From NCBI GenBank assembly GCA_016859345.1, contig CM029126.1, positions 3,218,501 through 3,282,500 on the forward strand: a stretch of DNA of 64,000 bases. Reading direction: 5' to 3'. The first letter of the stretch is position 1, and each line of letters opens with the position of its first letter. The stretch is from Istiophorus platypterus. Taxonomy: Eukaryota; Chordata; Actinopteri; Istiophoriformes; Istiophoridae. This document shows positions 1 through 12,653 of this stretch, piece after piece. The notes under the pieces are model-generated. The model saw only the letters and a list, made by a program, of their open reading frames with translations, made no database searches and was not told the origin of the DNA. The position numbers and the translations under genes are program-made.

Positions 1-83
1 AAGAGTTGTCGAACCTGATCCTGTAATAATTTTCAAAGTGTGCAAGAGAACATTTTAGACAAGCCTCCACAGGTTGGCACATC

Positions 84-86
<3 letters not shown>

Positions 87-132
<46 letters not shown>
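87..132. repeat. (TG)n microsatellite
   Basis: About 23 uninterrupted TG units, followed shortly by a T-run at 138-148. Confidence 0.95.
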
Positions 133-135
<3 letters not shown>

Positions 136-679
136 TATTTTTTTTTTTAAATTGGATTATTGGATTAGACGACATTACTCATAAAAGTAATGCCCTGATT
201 AAAGGTTCCAAAATGAAATCCTAATAAACTCCAACGGTCGGGGCTGGGTTCTGCGTTGGTGTTGAAATAAAATTCGGGACTGTTTGGTTAGTTAGTTTTA
301 GTGAATTCAGTTTTATGTTTACGCAGTCACTCGCCGAACAGTAGTGATATATTTTATGTTGGCGCTGGCAGAGATACATTCCTGATGCGGCTCAGGCAGC
401 AGACTGTGAAGCGAACGCCACCAGCAGCCCGATACTGTGCAGGGCCCCTGGGGGCTTCAAGCACAGCGAAGGGAGAGCCATGATCAGAGCTGGGAACTGG
501 ATGGTGAGGCGGCGGCAGCGGTGGTGGGTGGGTGGCTGGGGAGGTGGATGTTCGGGGGCTGTGAGAAATAAGAGGAGATGGAGGAGGGTAGAGGTGTCAG
601 GCGTATAATTGGGGTGAGGTGATCTCTGGGGTGGATAGAGGAAAGCTTTATTAAGGCCGCTCAAGTCTGATGTGCTCAC

Positions 680-753
680 ACGGCCGCCCGGCTCTGCCGC
701 GCGCACGTCCTCGCCCACGCGTTTGGGCCAATCTTCGATTTCCACCAGAGACT
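680..753 (-). CDS. Candidate 74-nt internal exon (low confidence)
   Basis: On the minus strand a very good acceptor (cctttgttgttacag, ending at 754) is followed by 74 bases that read without a stop in the phase starting two bases in. The peptide begins SLVEIEDWPKRVGEDV and ends AAEPGGR. A GTGAGC donor follows at 679-674. Codons are GC-rich at third positions (CGC GTG GGC GAG GAC GTG), unlike the AT-rich flanks. Length, acceptor, donor and codon bias all suit a small vertebrate exon. The base before the donor is T, not G. No partner exon was identified, and the right-hand neighbours on this strand are not obviously coding. Family not recognised. Confidence 0.3.
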
Positions 754-870
754 CTGTAACAACAAAGGGATGAAGGGCAAAGTCCTCAAGCTCCTTTCAG
801 TCACAGATAAGACAAAAGACCCCATTACTTGAGAAGCACTGATGGGCAGGCAGCAGTATATGGATCTGCC

Positions 871-889
871 TTTTTTTTTTTTTTTTTTT
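871..889. repeat. Poly-T run
   Basis: Nineteen consecutive T bases in otherwise complex sequence. Confidence 0.9.
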
Positions 890-1601
890 AATCAAGGCCT
901 ATTGTTCCTGCATCCTCACTGCTTAGCTAAGTTGCTGTTACTTATTGATAGTCCTGTCGTATTGTGTCCAGAGATGCTGTAGATTTCGTGACTCACCTGT
1001 ACTCAAGTGAGACACGCCAACAATTGGTTCAGCAGTCTAGCACAACTGATGACTGCTCCAGATATTCGCCCAAATTCACTTAGAAAGAAGATAATGAAAA
1101 AAACCCTGTTCTTCTTACCTGTTTCCTTTAAAAAAAAAAAAAACAAAACAAAACAAAAAAACAAAACTAATACAGATTTTTGTATCAGCCAGTCCAGGGA
1201 AATGTTTAGACAGTGTATGCTTCATAACCACATTATACTCTGATTATATTCTGCTGTGACTATATTTTGGTTGAGAGCCCATGAAAGCGCGACTTGAAAA
1301 TGTACTGAGAAATGAGTTGTTAGGAAATTTTTACAGTCCGAAGTGTAGGAAAATATCGGAGCTCAAAAATGATAAAAGAACAATCTCTTGTTTAGGTTCA
1401 CAGTGGAAAACAAAGTTTCCAGGCTGACTCAACCAGTGACTGATGATATCTGGAGTCTGATGATGGGATTTCAAGCTTAACCCCTTCTCTTCTCCACTTT
1501 GTGAACACTGACATGTTGCTTTTGGAGTCAACAAACTTTCGATATCAATAACTGAGACCTTGACTTGGATGTCTGTCTGCTGTCGCACGAAAGCAGTAAT
1601 G

Positions 1602-1618
1602 TTTTTTTTTTTTTTTTT
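1602..1618. repeat. Poly-T run
   Basis: Seventeen T bases, then A, then six more T bases. Confidence 0.9.
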
Positions 1619-2305
1619 ATTTTTTTGCTATAAATTTCTCTGACTTGATGGAAATGTATTTGGTGTTGATCCTTTGTTAAATTATTGGATAACACGAAGA
1701 CAAAGGCCAGAGCAAGTTCATGTCAGATGAAGAAAAACCCATGCATAGTAATAGGTGGTAATGTGCCGGCAGTTGGCTTTTTGCTGTTCACAAGCACTAA
1801 ATAACTATGACTATGGAAAATGAAATGGAGAGTTTGATTTGCACCCGATTTTTTAAAAACATTATTGTATTTGTCTTTTTAAAACATACAATGCCATGTT
1901 GTGACACAGCTTGTGGAGGCAATTAAGGTACTTTAAATTCCTCAGTGCCTCATTTCTCTAATTTTGAAATCACACTTCCTCCCTGAGTCATAGCTCAGAC
2001 AGAATGCACATAGTTTTATATTCAGTGGGACTTGCACTTTTTTTGGATACAAATATATCCAAGGTCCAATGGATTTAAAAGTCCATAAATCCACATAAAA
2101 ATCAAAGAAAAAAGAGAATGTGTTGATGGAGCCAGATTAAACAGAAACAGGCTAAATAAAACAGGACTGGAAGCTGAGTGTTGTATTGTAACTCACTGAA
2201 TCCACAGCAACATTATACTTCCTTTTTACATTCGCCCATAACATTTTGGGAACTGTAGTTCCTAAACTTAGAGCATGATTATCCCCCAAATAAAAGTAAG
2301 ACATA

Positions 2306-2313
2306 TAATAATG

Positions 2314-2389
<76 letters not shown>

Positions 2390-2421
2390 TGATGATGATG
2401 ATGATGATGATGATAATGATG

Positions 2422-2453
<32 letters not shown>

Positions 2454-2463
2454 TAATAACAAT
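2306..2463. repeat. Compound (AAT)n-(ATG)n-(AAT)n microsatellite
   Basis: About 158 bases of trinucleotide repeat. AAT blocks flank a central ATG block at about 2388-2425. All frames on both strands are open and encode Ile, Met, Tyr, His or Leu runs, which explains the overlapping ORFs here; none is a gene. Confidence 0.95.
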
Positions 2464-2902
2464 AGGAGTGAAAAAATCCATTAGTATTCACTTTTTATCT
2501 ATAAAAAGAATGAAGCCATTAAAACCTGTTTTCCAAATTGAATGGTTCCATCCATGTCCTTTTTATTTTGGTTAAGAGTAAGACCAGACCTTTCGTCCAA
2601 GTGTCTCTTTTTCCATTTGGTCTCGCCATTTAGATGCAGCTAATCAAGTATTTTAATTGCTTCAGCAAAATTACGAGGTTCACTTGTCTAAGGCTTTGAT
2701 TACAAAGAAGCCTGATTGCAGATTTTTATTTTTTTTTTTGGAGCTCCAAACTCGCCACCCCACTAATTCGACAGATTCATCTGGATGTGCAACATGTTAA
2801 TTACTGTAAGTTCACCAGTGGGTCTTGGGATTGTATATTACCACCCTCCCCATGAAGTTCAGAAAGTGTGCAGGTGACATGCAGTAACTCAGTTGGACTA
2901 CA

Positions 2903-2906
<4 letters not shown>

Positions 2907-2965
<59 letters not shown>
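2907..2965. repeat. (TG)n microsatellite
   Basis: About 29 uninterrupted TG units, probably highly polymorphic. Confidence 0.95.
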
Positions 2966-2967
<2 letters not shown>

Positions 2968-3234
2968 GATGTCACTAAGCCATTTAAGGCCTCACCCTGT
3001 GGTAACCCTTCGCAAAGGTTGGTTAGCTTCAGATTAAAAAGGTGGATTATGTCATTAACTATGGCTTCCTTGGTAGCAGCTGGGATTGGGTTATATCTTA
3101 TTCCACTGAATTTATGCCATTAGTCCCGCTCACTAAGAGTGGGATTTTAGATTCTATCAGTGTGCCACGAGCAGGATCGGACCTTTATTTTTTTACTTTG
3201 CTCTAAACAGTAGCAGAAAAGTTAATCTTGTTGG

Positions 3235-3254
3235 TTTTTTTTTTTTTTTTTTTT
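3235..3254. repeat. Poly-T run
   Basis: Twenty T bases. Confidence 0.9.
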
Positions 3255-3801
3255 ATAATATGGTCTATTGAGCCACTTGGTGCTCAAACGCCACTGACGG
3301 CACTGGTTTACTATACAGTTGTTCGGCGACGGCAGAATAATGTTTTACCACAAACTTTAGCCTTTGCATTTTCCGACAGCCAACATTTTCCACTTCAGTT
3401 GGCATTTTAATGCATTTTTCCAAATATAGAGCTATTGAGGAGCATATATAGAAAATCTTTTATATACTCAAGAGACCATACAACCTCTGCCTGCCCAAAA
3501 AATAACTGAGTCTGTTGTGACAGAAATACGCCCACATGGCCTCGTTAAAATTACGACTTCCAGCACATTGTTATAACAGGACTAACTTGTGATGATGGGT
3601 CACTATTTTGTCTATTAATTGATGTTAATTAAGTTAAGTAGTGTAACTGCTTTGGGGTCAGTTCTTCATGTCAATATTGCCTTTTTTTAAGAGTGCACTG
3701 GGTTAATGATCCTTGAAGATTTTCAAGCATTAGTTCTCTGAGAATCTCTTCCAACACCAAGAAAAATGAATAATGTAACTGAAATATCCCAAACCGAAAC
3801 A

Positions 3802-3869
3802 AATTGGAAACTGAATCGAATTGGAAACTGAATCAAATTGGAAACTGAATCGAATTGGAAACCGAATCA
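3802..3869. repeat. 17-bp minisatellite, four copies
   Basis: Four tandem copies of a 17-bp unit, AATTGGAAACTGAATCR. The last base alternates G, A, G, A, so the array is a doubled 34-bp unit. The fourth copy has one further T-to-C change, and a partial fifth copy follows. Confidence 0.9.
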
Positions 3870-6800
3870 AATTTGGACTATGTGAGTCAGAATTGAATCG
3901 AATAAGGAAATCAATTGTAAAACCTGGTCCAACAATTTCCCCCGCAAAACTACCGCAAATAACACACGATGATTTTGCTGCAAGGAATCTGAAAGACTCA
4001 TTGAAAGAGTGAAAACGATTTGTTGACTTTTCTTCTGCAGAGAATTTTTTATTAATTTATTGCTAATATCACATTGCGACTGCTGCAGAGCATACGGCTG
4101 TTTATCTGAGGGGCTCTTTTATTTCTTATAATTGATGTTTACAAATTCCTTAGGTGGGCAGATAAGGTAGATTGCTGTATTAATTGCCAGGGTATACAGT
4201 CTAAATGGTTAATTACTTGCAGTGTGCTGGAATGTGAATGTGCTCAGGTCGGTTTTAAGAGTTTTTTTTATTGAGGTGCTGCCCGCTGACAAATTAAGAT
4301 GCTTAAATTGATGCCCTCTGCTTTTGAGGAGTCAACGTGCCTTTTTTTTCCCCTGATTGTAGCAGGATCTTAATTAATTGTTCGAGTTTTTAGATTATTT
4401 AGTAGAAAATACTGAAAAATACTTTACAATCACACTGAATAAAAATGAGCAGCAAAATCAAAATTTTGAAAAGCTGACGAGAACATGTTTTGTATTTTCA
4501 CTTACCTAAATATTTAAGTAATCATCAAAACTGTTGGTTTCCTCTTTGTCCGACAAAGGTTGGACAATACATTGAATTAATAGACTGAATTATCACACAG
4601 CGCACAAAGGGGGTACTCGTCAAGAAATACAAAACGGCAGGAAGAGGTGAATCGGCGTGCGAATGTTTCCGCTCCATCTGTGCTGAAACCGAATTCTGAC
4701 GTCGAGGCATCTGGTCCTGACGGTCCATAGCTGAACAGGATAACCCGTATTTCTGAGATTACACGATGATGACAGGCGTGCAGGTGGTTCGGGTCTTTTA
4801 TTATTCCCTCTGAACTGTCTTGCACATGAAGACTAAAAGAAGTGACAGAAATGAAATATAATCTATCTATTTATTTATGTATTTATTTTAACCGTCATTT
4901 ATAGGATGTAAATGCATGAAAATACATCCTGAGCCTTGCCCCCCCCCCCGGTAAAAATGAAAATTTATATCCATTTAAGCCCATAAATAATAATAAAAAA
5001 GTTTTTATGTTTTTTTTTAAATTTCTGCTCTTGCAACGATTGCAATTATTTTGATGCCTTCTCCCCCTAGAGAAGTCTGACTAGAATTAAATTGTCCTTC
5101 ATCATGACCACCTCAGCCTACCCCACCACCACGATCACTGCACCAGTGTGACTGACCTGTGATAGATGAATTCTCTATGGTAGATGACACGGGTGGACAC
5201 GTCCACTAAATCTCCCTCTGTCCCAATACTACCCCCCACAACTCTCAGCGTTTTCAATAAAATTGACCGTGTCGTAGCTCAACATTTGTGTGGGTGTTTG
5301 GAATTAGTTCATCTTCATTCATCCCCTCTCAGTGGACATCGCCCCTGCACTCAATATCCAATTTTTGCCCAATTGTTGGATGAAGGAGCGGAGCACTCTC
5401 TCTCTGCAGGCTTTTATTCATACCCCGGATTTTCCCCACGCATCGGGCGCTCACCCCTCTGGCGCCGCCAGACACGTGGAGAGGGAGAGTTGAGCGCTCT
5501 CCTCACAAGCACCTGTGTGTCTCAGAGGTTTTGGGGGGGGGGGTGTGATGGGAACAGGAGGCGAGGATGAAGCCGTTGAGAAGGTGAAGAAGATGATTAC
5601 TGAGCGGTGGACTTGAGTGAAAGTGGCACAGCGAAGCAAGATGATAGATTGTTTTTCTTCTTTTTTTTTCTTTTTGCTACAGCGGATCCCTTTTCAGACA
5701 AGTTATCAGCCCTTTCTTCCCCTTTGCGGTTATTTTCAATTGCTCCTTCCCTTCCCCGTCATTTGTTCACCGTTCTCCATCTCATAATCCTTCTCACCTG
5801 TCTTATCACTTCACCCTCCACCTTCTTCAACGGGGGCTGTGATTGGAGAATGCCAAGCACCGAGGATCCAATCTCATCCCTATTCATAGTCTTGGGAGCA
5901 CCCCCCCCCCCGCCTCCGCTTTTTACCTCTTTGTTTCACACATTTTGTTTAGCTTTTAAGTCCCTTTTTTCACTTACTCGACTGCCTCGCCTACCGTAAA
6001 AAAGTTGACATGGCATAGCAAGCGAAAGGCTTGGTAAGCTTTTTAGAGCCAGTCACGGCGCAGCCGTTCCCCCCATCGTAATTACTGCTGAAACAAGCAG
6101 CTCTGGGAAGTTTTAGGCGCCGGTTGGACCCGTCATTACTGACAATCTCCCAGCCTTTATCTGCCATAGCTAAGATGCTCTCGCACCGCGGGGCTGTGAT
6201 GATTGCCTCACTGAGCTCGGGGGAGGAAGAGGAGGGAGGAAGAAAAAAAGAGGATGATCAGAGACGGGGAGCGGCGTGCAATTGGAGGGTTTTTCTTTTC
6301 ACAAGTGTGAGAGAAGAAGCAGCATCGTTGCAGAGGCCCTCAAACTGGAAGAAAAAGTGTTTGACACCAAAAGCTGCTCAAACCTGCCGAACAGCCATCT
6401 CGGTTTCCATGGTGACTCGTCACTCTCCAGCTCTAAGTGGGGAACTTCAAATCTATTTCGCTCATGCCCGTCCTGTCAAGCACGTTTTCGCCGAGGAAGC
6501 GTCGGGCGCTTGGCTCTTTTGGTCTCCTGTCAACACCGGGTTTAGAGCACCCGATTGTTCATACCCTCCAGATCCAGTCAACACTCAGGCCTTCGGCCCG
6601 GGAGGTGTCACGAGTCATTCGCTTTTCCCGTTGGCGTCTGCTGACAACTTTTTCCAGATCGGCCAAATGAAATTGTTTTCTTTTTAAAGTCCGGTCACAT
6701 ACTCGGAACGCTGCACCTTGTGTGTAGGAGGGCGGAAACGGTGACGCCGTTTTGATTTTGCTTTAAATTACTTGAGGGTCCCCCTCTGCTCAGAAATGTG

Positions 6801-9800
6801 TTGCCTCGCTTGGACGTTTGACCTTCGTTGTGCGGAATCGAAAATGCCCAGGCTTCGACATCTGTGCTGACCTTAAAAGGCATCGCAGCTGGTTTTGGAA
6901 GCCAAACTGTTAGTTCCAGTGTGATGTGGAAACAGGAGTGCAAATACACTAAAGATCGACTTTTCAGTTCAGGCAGAAACAGGAAATATGCTTTTAAGAA
7001 TTTATTTATTTATCTATTTGTTTTAAAAGCTGGGCCCCGGACCAACTCTTTCCACCAGTGATACTGGTACTCTCAACCAGCACAGAATTTAGGAGCACCG
7101 CGTAAATCGACACACAGTGCAAAACATTCCTATTTTTTTCCATCTTCCCCATGTTACCGATAAATGCCTTTGTAATAAGGATTTACAGAAACAACAATGT
7201 GCCGTTTTATTTTACAGGGGAAAAGTCATAAAGTAGTGCTTGGCGAGAGAAAACCAATTAAGTTGAACTTGTTTTTGTTTTATTTGTTTTTTTTTTTTAA
7301 ACACAGACACCGACGCTGGAACCAGTGCAGTTCCATCAGCGCATCTGTCCCTGCATAGTTTATGTTTCATGTTGTTGTTTTAAGTCCTCAGTTGAGTCGG
7401 CAAGCTTAATTTTCCCTGCAAACATTTGGCCACATGGAGAGAAGTAAACAGAATACATGACATTTGTTTCTTTGCAGTATCTCTGCCACATAAACTGCGT
7501 TAGCCACTCGCATTGGAGAGAGCAGGTCTACACGAGGTCACCTGCTGATTCCTCATCAGACGTGTCCTCATCACAAGTTGCGCCGGGGCTCTTTGTTGTA
7601 AAAACTCAGCTGCACTGCTGCAGAATAACGACTTAGGGGTTTCAGTCTCAAGCACTGAGGAAAAAAAGGCAACCAAACTTCTGTGAACAAACCACGTCAA
7701 GCCACAAATTATTATTCAAAGTGGTGTTTTTAATGTCTCAGAACATATCTGGAGGAGTCTTAAAAGCCTCTTTTCAGATCCACCTCTTCCTCTGCCGTTG
7801 TAAAGGGAAGGGTGACTCATCTCGCTTTAAAGAGCAGCCTGTACGGTAGCACGAATCTAGGAGCCCGTTTGTGGTCGAAAAGCTGTTTTGAAAGAGGATT
7901 TTTCCGTTATTTTGAGGCAACGACAAATTTATTTCTGGCATTTGAAATGAGTCACTAAATAGTGGTTATCAATCCACGCTGTGGTAACTCAGAGGCCCCG
8001 GAAATGTTCTCTGCTGTAGCCCAACCAACTGTTATCACCAGCCCTTCTGCAGCATATACTCTGCCTTCTGTGCCTACTGTCAGTGCTTCAGCGTTCCATG
8101 AAATAGCTTGACTAAATTCACAGGGTTGTGGGTGTGTGATTGTGATATTGTGTGTGTTTGTGGGTGTGCGCCTCCATCCGCTTCCAAACGGGCGTGGGAT
8201 TGTGCTAAAAAGGGAGAGGGGAATAAAACTGCTGGTGGAGAGCAACCGACACAGCGGGTGGAAACAGGTGTTATTACCTACCTGCCTGGCTGCGAGCACC
8301 CGCCCCAAGGCGGAAACAAACTGGTTCTCGAGAAAACAACACAGGCACGCCAACGTGAAAGGAGCGCACATTTTTACTTATTTCCCCGTTCCCTCGGCTT
8401 CTGGAGGTTCCTTAGCCTCTCAGAAGTGCAAGGTTTGAGGCATCCTGCCATAATAAAAGCTGTTTTAAACAGTTGAATCTTTCTTTCAGTCTGAGCTTCA
8501 GCATGATTGTCACAGCTGGTGGTATGGAAATGACCCTCCATTGTAGTTCCTCCACTAGTACCTGAACTGCAGGTACACCCTAAGATTTTGTACGGAGAAA
8601 AATATTCACCAGTGGGGAGGAACTCAGCGTTCTGTCAGAGAATGCTAGTTTGCATGGAAATTACATTGTGGCGCCTCTCCAAAGATCTCCTGATTTTGTA
8701 TTTCTGTGGGCGTGTTGTTTTGTCCGAAAAAAAAAATATGTGCACCATACTGTCACGGCATGAAATTTTGCTTGTTATGAAGTCTATAGTTTATCTCGTG
8801 TGGAGTTATATACACAAACAGTGCAGTCAGAAGTTGTTGATAATGATTCTTTTCTGTTGTTTGGATTTTGTTATCCTAGCTTTAATTTTGGTGTCTTTTC
8901 ATCCACATGAGATAAACAGTTTATCCTTATTTATACACAACAACCCCCACCCCCACAAAAAAAAAATTTGCAGATCGAAAGTTAATGAACAATAGTAATG
9001 AATGTAAAATTAAATAAAGGCATCATTGTTTATATGTGGGGATGTTTTGTCTTCAGCAGTGAAAGACATTACAAGTTGGACCGTGCTTGTTGTCCTTCAC
9101 GTTTCGCCCAGTGTGGATGTAAACACCCTCAAACTAAAGCTGAAAGTCAGCACTTTAACCTCATAGGCCTTTTTTTTTTCATTTCATTTAATAGCCAGAG
9201 CCAGAGCCAAACAATGAAAACTAAATCAGTGTCCTAATACGTTCTGGCTGCAGTGTACATGCCCCACACGAATATGTCTGTTGCTGCATATTCCTTTGGG
9301 CCTGGCCACCAGTTTTAACAACCCTGGCACTCCGCTACCCCACAGTCTCATAAATTAGTCATCACTTTATTTCTACCCCAAAGGTTATATGCATAGTGCA
9401 AAAAATTGGACACAGCAGCAATAAAGGAGTATTCTAAAATCCTATCTTTATCAGTGTGTTTTGTCACATATTGCTGTTGGGATATAAATCTGGTTAATCT
9501 GTTGATTGTTAATTGAATCTGTTTAAAAAATCTGCATGGGGGGGTTGTTTTTATGAGTTTTACACAGTGGGGGGATTATTTTTCCCCATGGTTGTTACAG
9601 TTTCTTCTCCGTTTCCCGCACGAACTCAGATGCCGTCTCCAACTGCACAATGCCGACTCAGAGCAGGGCGGCACGGTCTCGAGGGCGGGAAAAAAAAACC
9701 TGAACAGGGAGCAGCTCTAGCGCACTGTTGACGAATGAGGCTCGTCCGTGCGCCAAGTTCAACAAGTCAGCTGCCTCGCCGCACTCCCCCTCAGCCTTTC

Positions 9801-10130
9801 TTTCTGCACGCTGGTCTACCCCCCACCCGCCACCCCACCCTGCCCGCTAATGCACTCATCTTCTCCCCTTTCAAATGGTAATGGCACTGAACCATGCCGG
9901 AGCACTTCAGTCAGAAGTGAAGTGTCTCTTCTCCGAAGAGAATTTATGGATGGTCATGCGGAGTTTTTAAGGTTTGGCCTGGCGGGCGCCAAGAATTTTT
10001 CCTTGTGGCCAAAATCATTCTTGGCCACAGTCTCAGCAGCTTAACACAATACGCCACGGGTCTCAGGCTATTGTTGTTGTGCACAATGGAACAAAATCCA
10101 GTTTCGGCATCCTCTCTGTACACCCACCAC
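3870..10130. other. Non-coding stretch
   Basis: AT-rich to about 5.0 kb, moderately GC-rich with C- and G-runs at 5.1-6.7 kb, then AT-rich. The longest frame (6124-6687, 187 codons) has no domain, no splice sites and biased but not coding-like composition. 8.6-9.2 kb is very AT-rich. Short TTTA arrays occur at about 7000-7023. Confidence 0.5.
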
Positions 10131-10166
10131 TATTTATTTATTTATTTATCTATTTATTTATTTTTT
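10131..10166. repeat. (TATT)n microsatellite
   Basis: Eight or nine tetranucleotide units with one TATC interruption, ending in a short T-run. Confidence 0.9.
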
Positions 10167-12617
10167 GCTCCACAAATCCTCTGATGTGTGGTGTTGGTTT
10201 CCCTGGCATCTGCGTGCTAGTGTGCTGACGACTGCCCAAACTGTTACAAAGTGAGCTGTTAAAATTTGCCTCCAGAGTAACAAGAACACCTCACATTGTA
10301 GGTGTCCCCCCCCACACCACCCTAGTCATCAGAGCTTGTTTAGCCAGAGAAGAGACAATGACAATCCAATCCAAAGCGAATCTGCTCTCCCAACATGTTT
10401 GGTTTTCTGGGAAACCTGCGCACGCTCTCCCACAAACTACCGAGAGAAATGAGTCATGGATGTGAATGCAATGGTCTGCTATTGTTTCACAGCTCATAAC
10501 CTATTCATCCCTATTCAACCATGAGCCTGTCACTGCAACTGACACATAAAAAACAGGTAGCATTTCTCCAGACTGAATTTTTACAGCTTAAGCACTAGTT
10601 TGAAATTAGCTTTTAACGTAATCGGAAGAAAAAATGGGGGAAAAAAACAGGGTAACAAACACTCAAGGGTACTGATTTTTGAAAAAAAAAACCCATATTA
10701 TGCTCAAGATTATTAAATGCTTAATTTGGTTCGATCAGATTTGGGATTCGGGTCAGAAGCGCTTGAATCAGCACCATTAAGTTAATATCTTATGACTCCT
10801 GTGTTGTCAATCAAAAAAAAAAAAAAAATTGAGGTTTCCTTTTATAAACATGTCACCAACATCCCAGATGCACAATGGTGTACGATGCATAACATGCAAC
10901 TGGCTGACGACTGTCGAATGGCATTTCCCACTCTCCTTCCTGATGCATGACACATAGTTTAGGTTACGGCGATTTATTAAAAGGAAAATGTTACAAAAAC
11001 GAACGTAAGGAATGTTATTAACCTGGGTTTACAGATGCAGATGTCATGTACGTTAAAAGTGCACATGACGTGTAAAGCCTCACTGTAGCACAGTTTTATG
11101 CACACTCCATGGCTTTGTTTAAAAAAAGAAAAAGAATCTGCCCATAATTCTTAAATCATAGCTCTTCATTTATCATAGTTATTAAATGTACATGTGTGCT
11201 TAGTGGAAGATGTTTTAAATCACTTCCAGGTGTATGGAGATTTCCCCTGAGGCAGCAAAAGCTCTGGCTTCTGTCTGTCTGTTAAGCTCTTGCCATATAG
11301 GGAGAAAAAAACCCATTTACAGGACACTGCCTGAGATGCATTTACCATATGTTAGGTGCCGGTTTTTCATTAAAGGTTTAAATGGCGAAGAATAACAGTA
11401 ACAAAACGCTAACAAACGGCACTGGTAGGCAGAAGATGGGGACATCTTGCCCATAACCTTGGTAATGCTGGTTTTTGAGGGTGTAGCTCCACTCGATTAT
11501 TCATTTAGAAATTAAAAGCTTGAATTCAGTTGTCGTCTGGGATAGATTACAGCTCCAGGCACGTAATGCGAGCCAGCAGCTAAAGCAGCCTTGGCCGTTC
11601 ACCTGTTCTTACATCCAGTGCCTGATTATGATCGATTATCAGTTCATCAGTTAACCCCTACTCGAGTCTTTGCCGAGTGAAACCGATAAGCATCATCGTC
11701 GGGATGTTCTCCCGAGCAGCACTTCGTGGCAAAACTCTGGGCTAATTTATTTACTCCTACCCGGCGTGTAAAGAGGCCGGGACAGGCAGGAGATTGTGCA
11801 GAGGAATGCAAAAAAAAACACCAAGAACACAGCGCTCATTCCTGGAAGTGATGCCAGACAAATTGGGTACAGAGGCCGAGGCTGTTGAGCGAGGACAGGC
11901 CAGACTAGATGACCATCTGGCTCTCGCAGCATCAGTGACCCCAACCGATACGCTGTCGACTTTTTCCTTTAAATAACTCCGCGCTCTAATGCCGGGACCC
12001 TCGTTGGAGCCTCGAGACCCTGAGAGGGAAACTCTGTTGTGAAAGCTGGGCTGCGTGCTTGATTACAGTCACATGCCTGTGCTGGTGTGCGTGCGTGAGC
12101 AGAATCTGTTCCTAGTGATGTGTGCGAGAGTCGATTGGCGGTGATTTTGTGTGAATTAGTGAGGGAGGGAATGTAGCGACGTGGGCAAATTGAGGCGGGG
12201 TAGCGGAACTGCTGACTGCCAAGTTGTGCAGCAGCACTGTGTTTAAAGACTGGATGAGAGCTTTTCTACATTAGTCATATTTTCTTGGGACCTTTCAGGA
12301 TGCAAAAACAGGAAAAGGCAGACAAGCACTAAGGCAGATCCTCTCAATGCAGCTCTGCCCGACGTTTGCGCCTCTTTAAAATGATCCCTGAACCTCTTCA
12401 TTACACGGTAACAAGCCTCTCGTGTTGAGAGTGTTGTGCGTTCTGGCAATTTCCAGCCGTTTCTGATATAATTAAAGCACAGGGTTGAGCCACGCTGGCT
12501 TACCTCCTCGCTGTTTAGTTTTTCCCGTTAAGGGAGCCCGTCAGGACTGAAAGACTGGTACGACGTGTGAGGCGTGTTCAGACTTGGCCTCGTCTCCCAG
12601 GGCATTGAGGCTGGAGT

Positions 12618-12653
12618 GGCGGCGGCGGCGGCAGCGGTGGCGGCGGCGGCGGC
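12618..12653. repeat. (GGC)n trinucleotide repeat
   Basis: Twelve GGC-type units with two interruptions (AGC, GGT). In frame it would encode an alanine run, but the surrounding 62-codon ORF has no other coding support. Confidence 0.9.

Larger units (their letters stand above)
133..2305. other. Non-coding stretch
   Basis: Apart from the candidate exon at 680-753 and homopolymers, there is a GC-richer patch at about 380-740 and AT-rich sequence beyond. An A-rich tract with AAAAC units lies at 1129-1167. No credible ORF. Confidence 0.5.

Noticed and set aside
2152..2491. ORFs of Tyr/His, Ile and Leu/Ser runs on both strands
   Set aside because: Pure translations of the AAT/ATG microsatellite.
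6124..6687. 187-codon + ORF, one of the longest in the window
   Set aside because: No recognisable domain, no splice sites and low-complexity Glu/Lys patches from GAGGAAGAGG-type sequence. Length alone is within chance for 64 kb.
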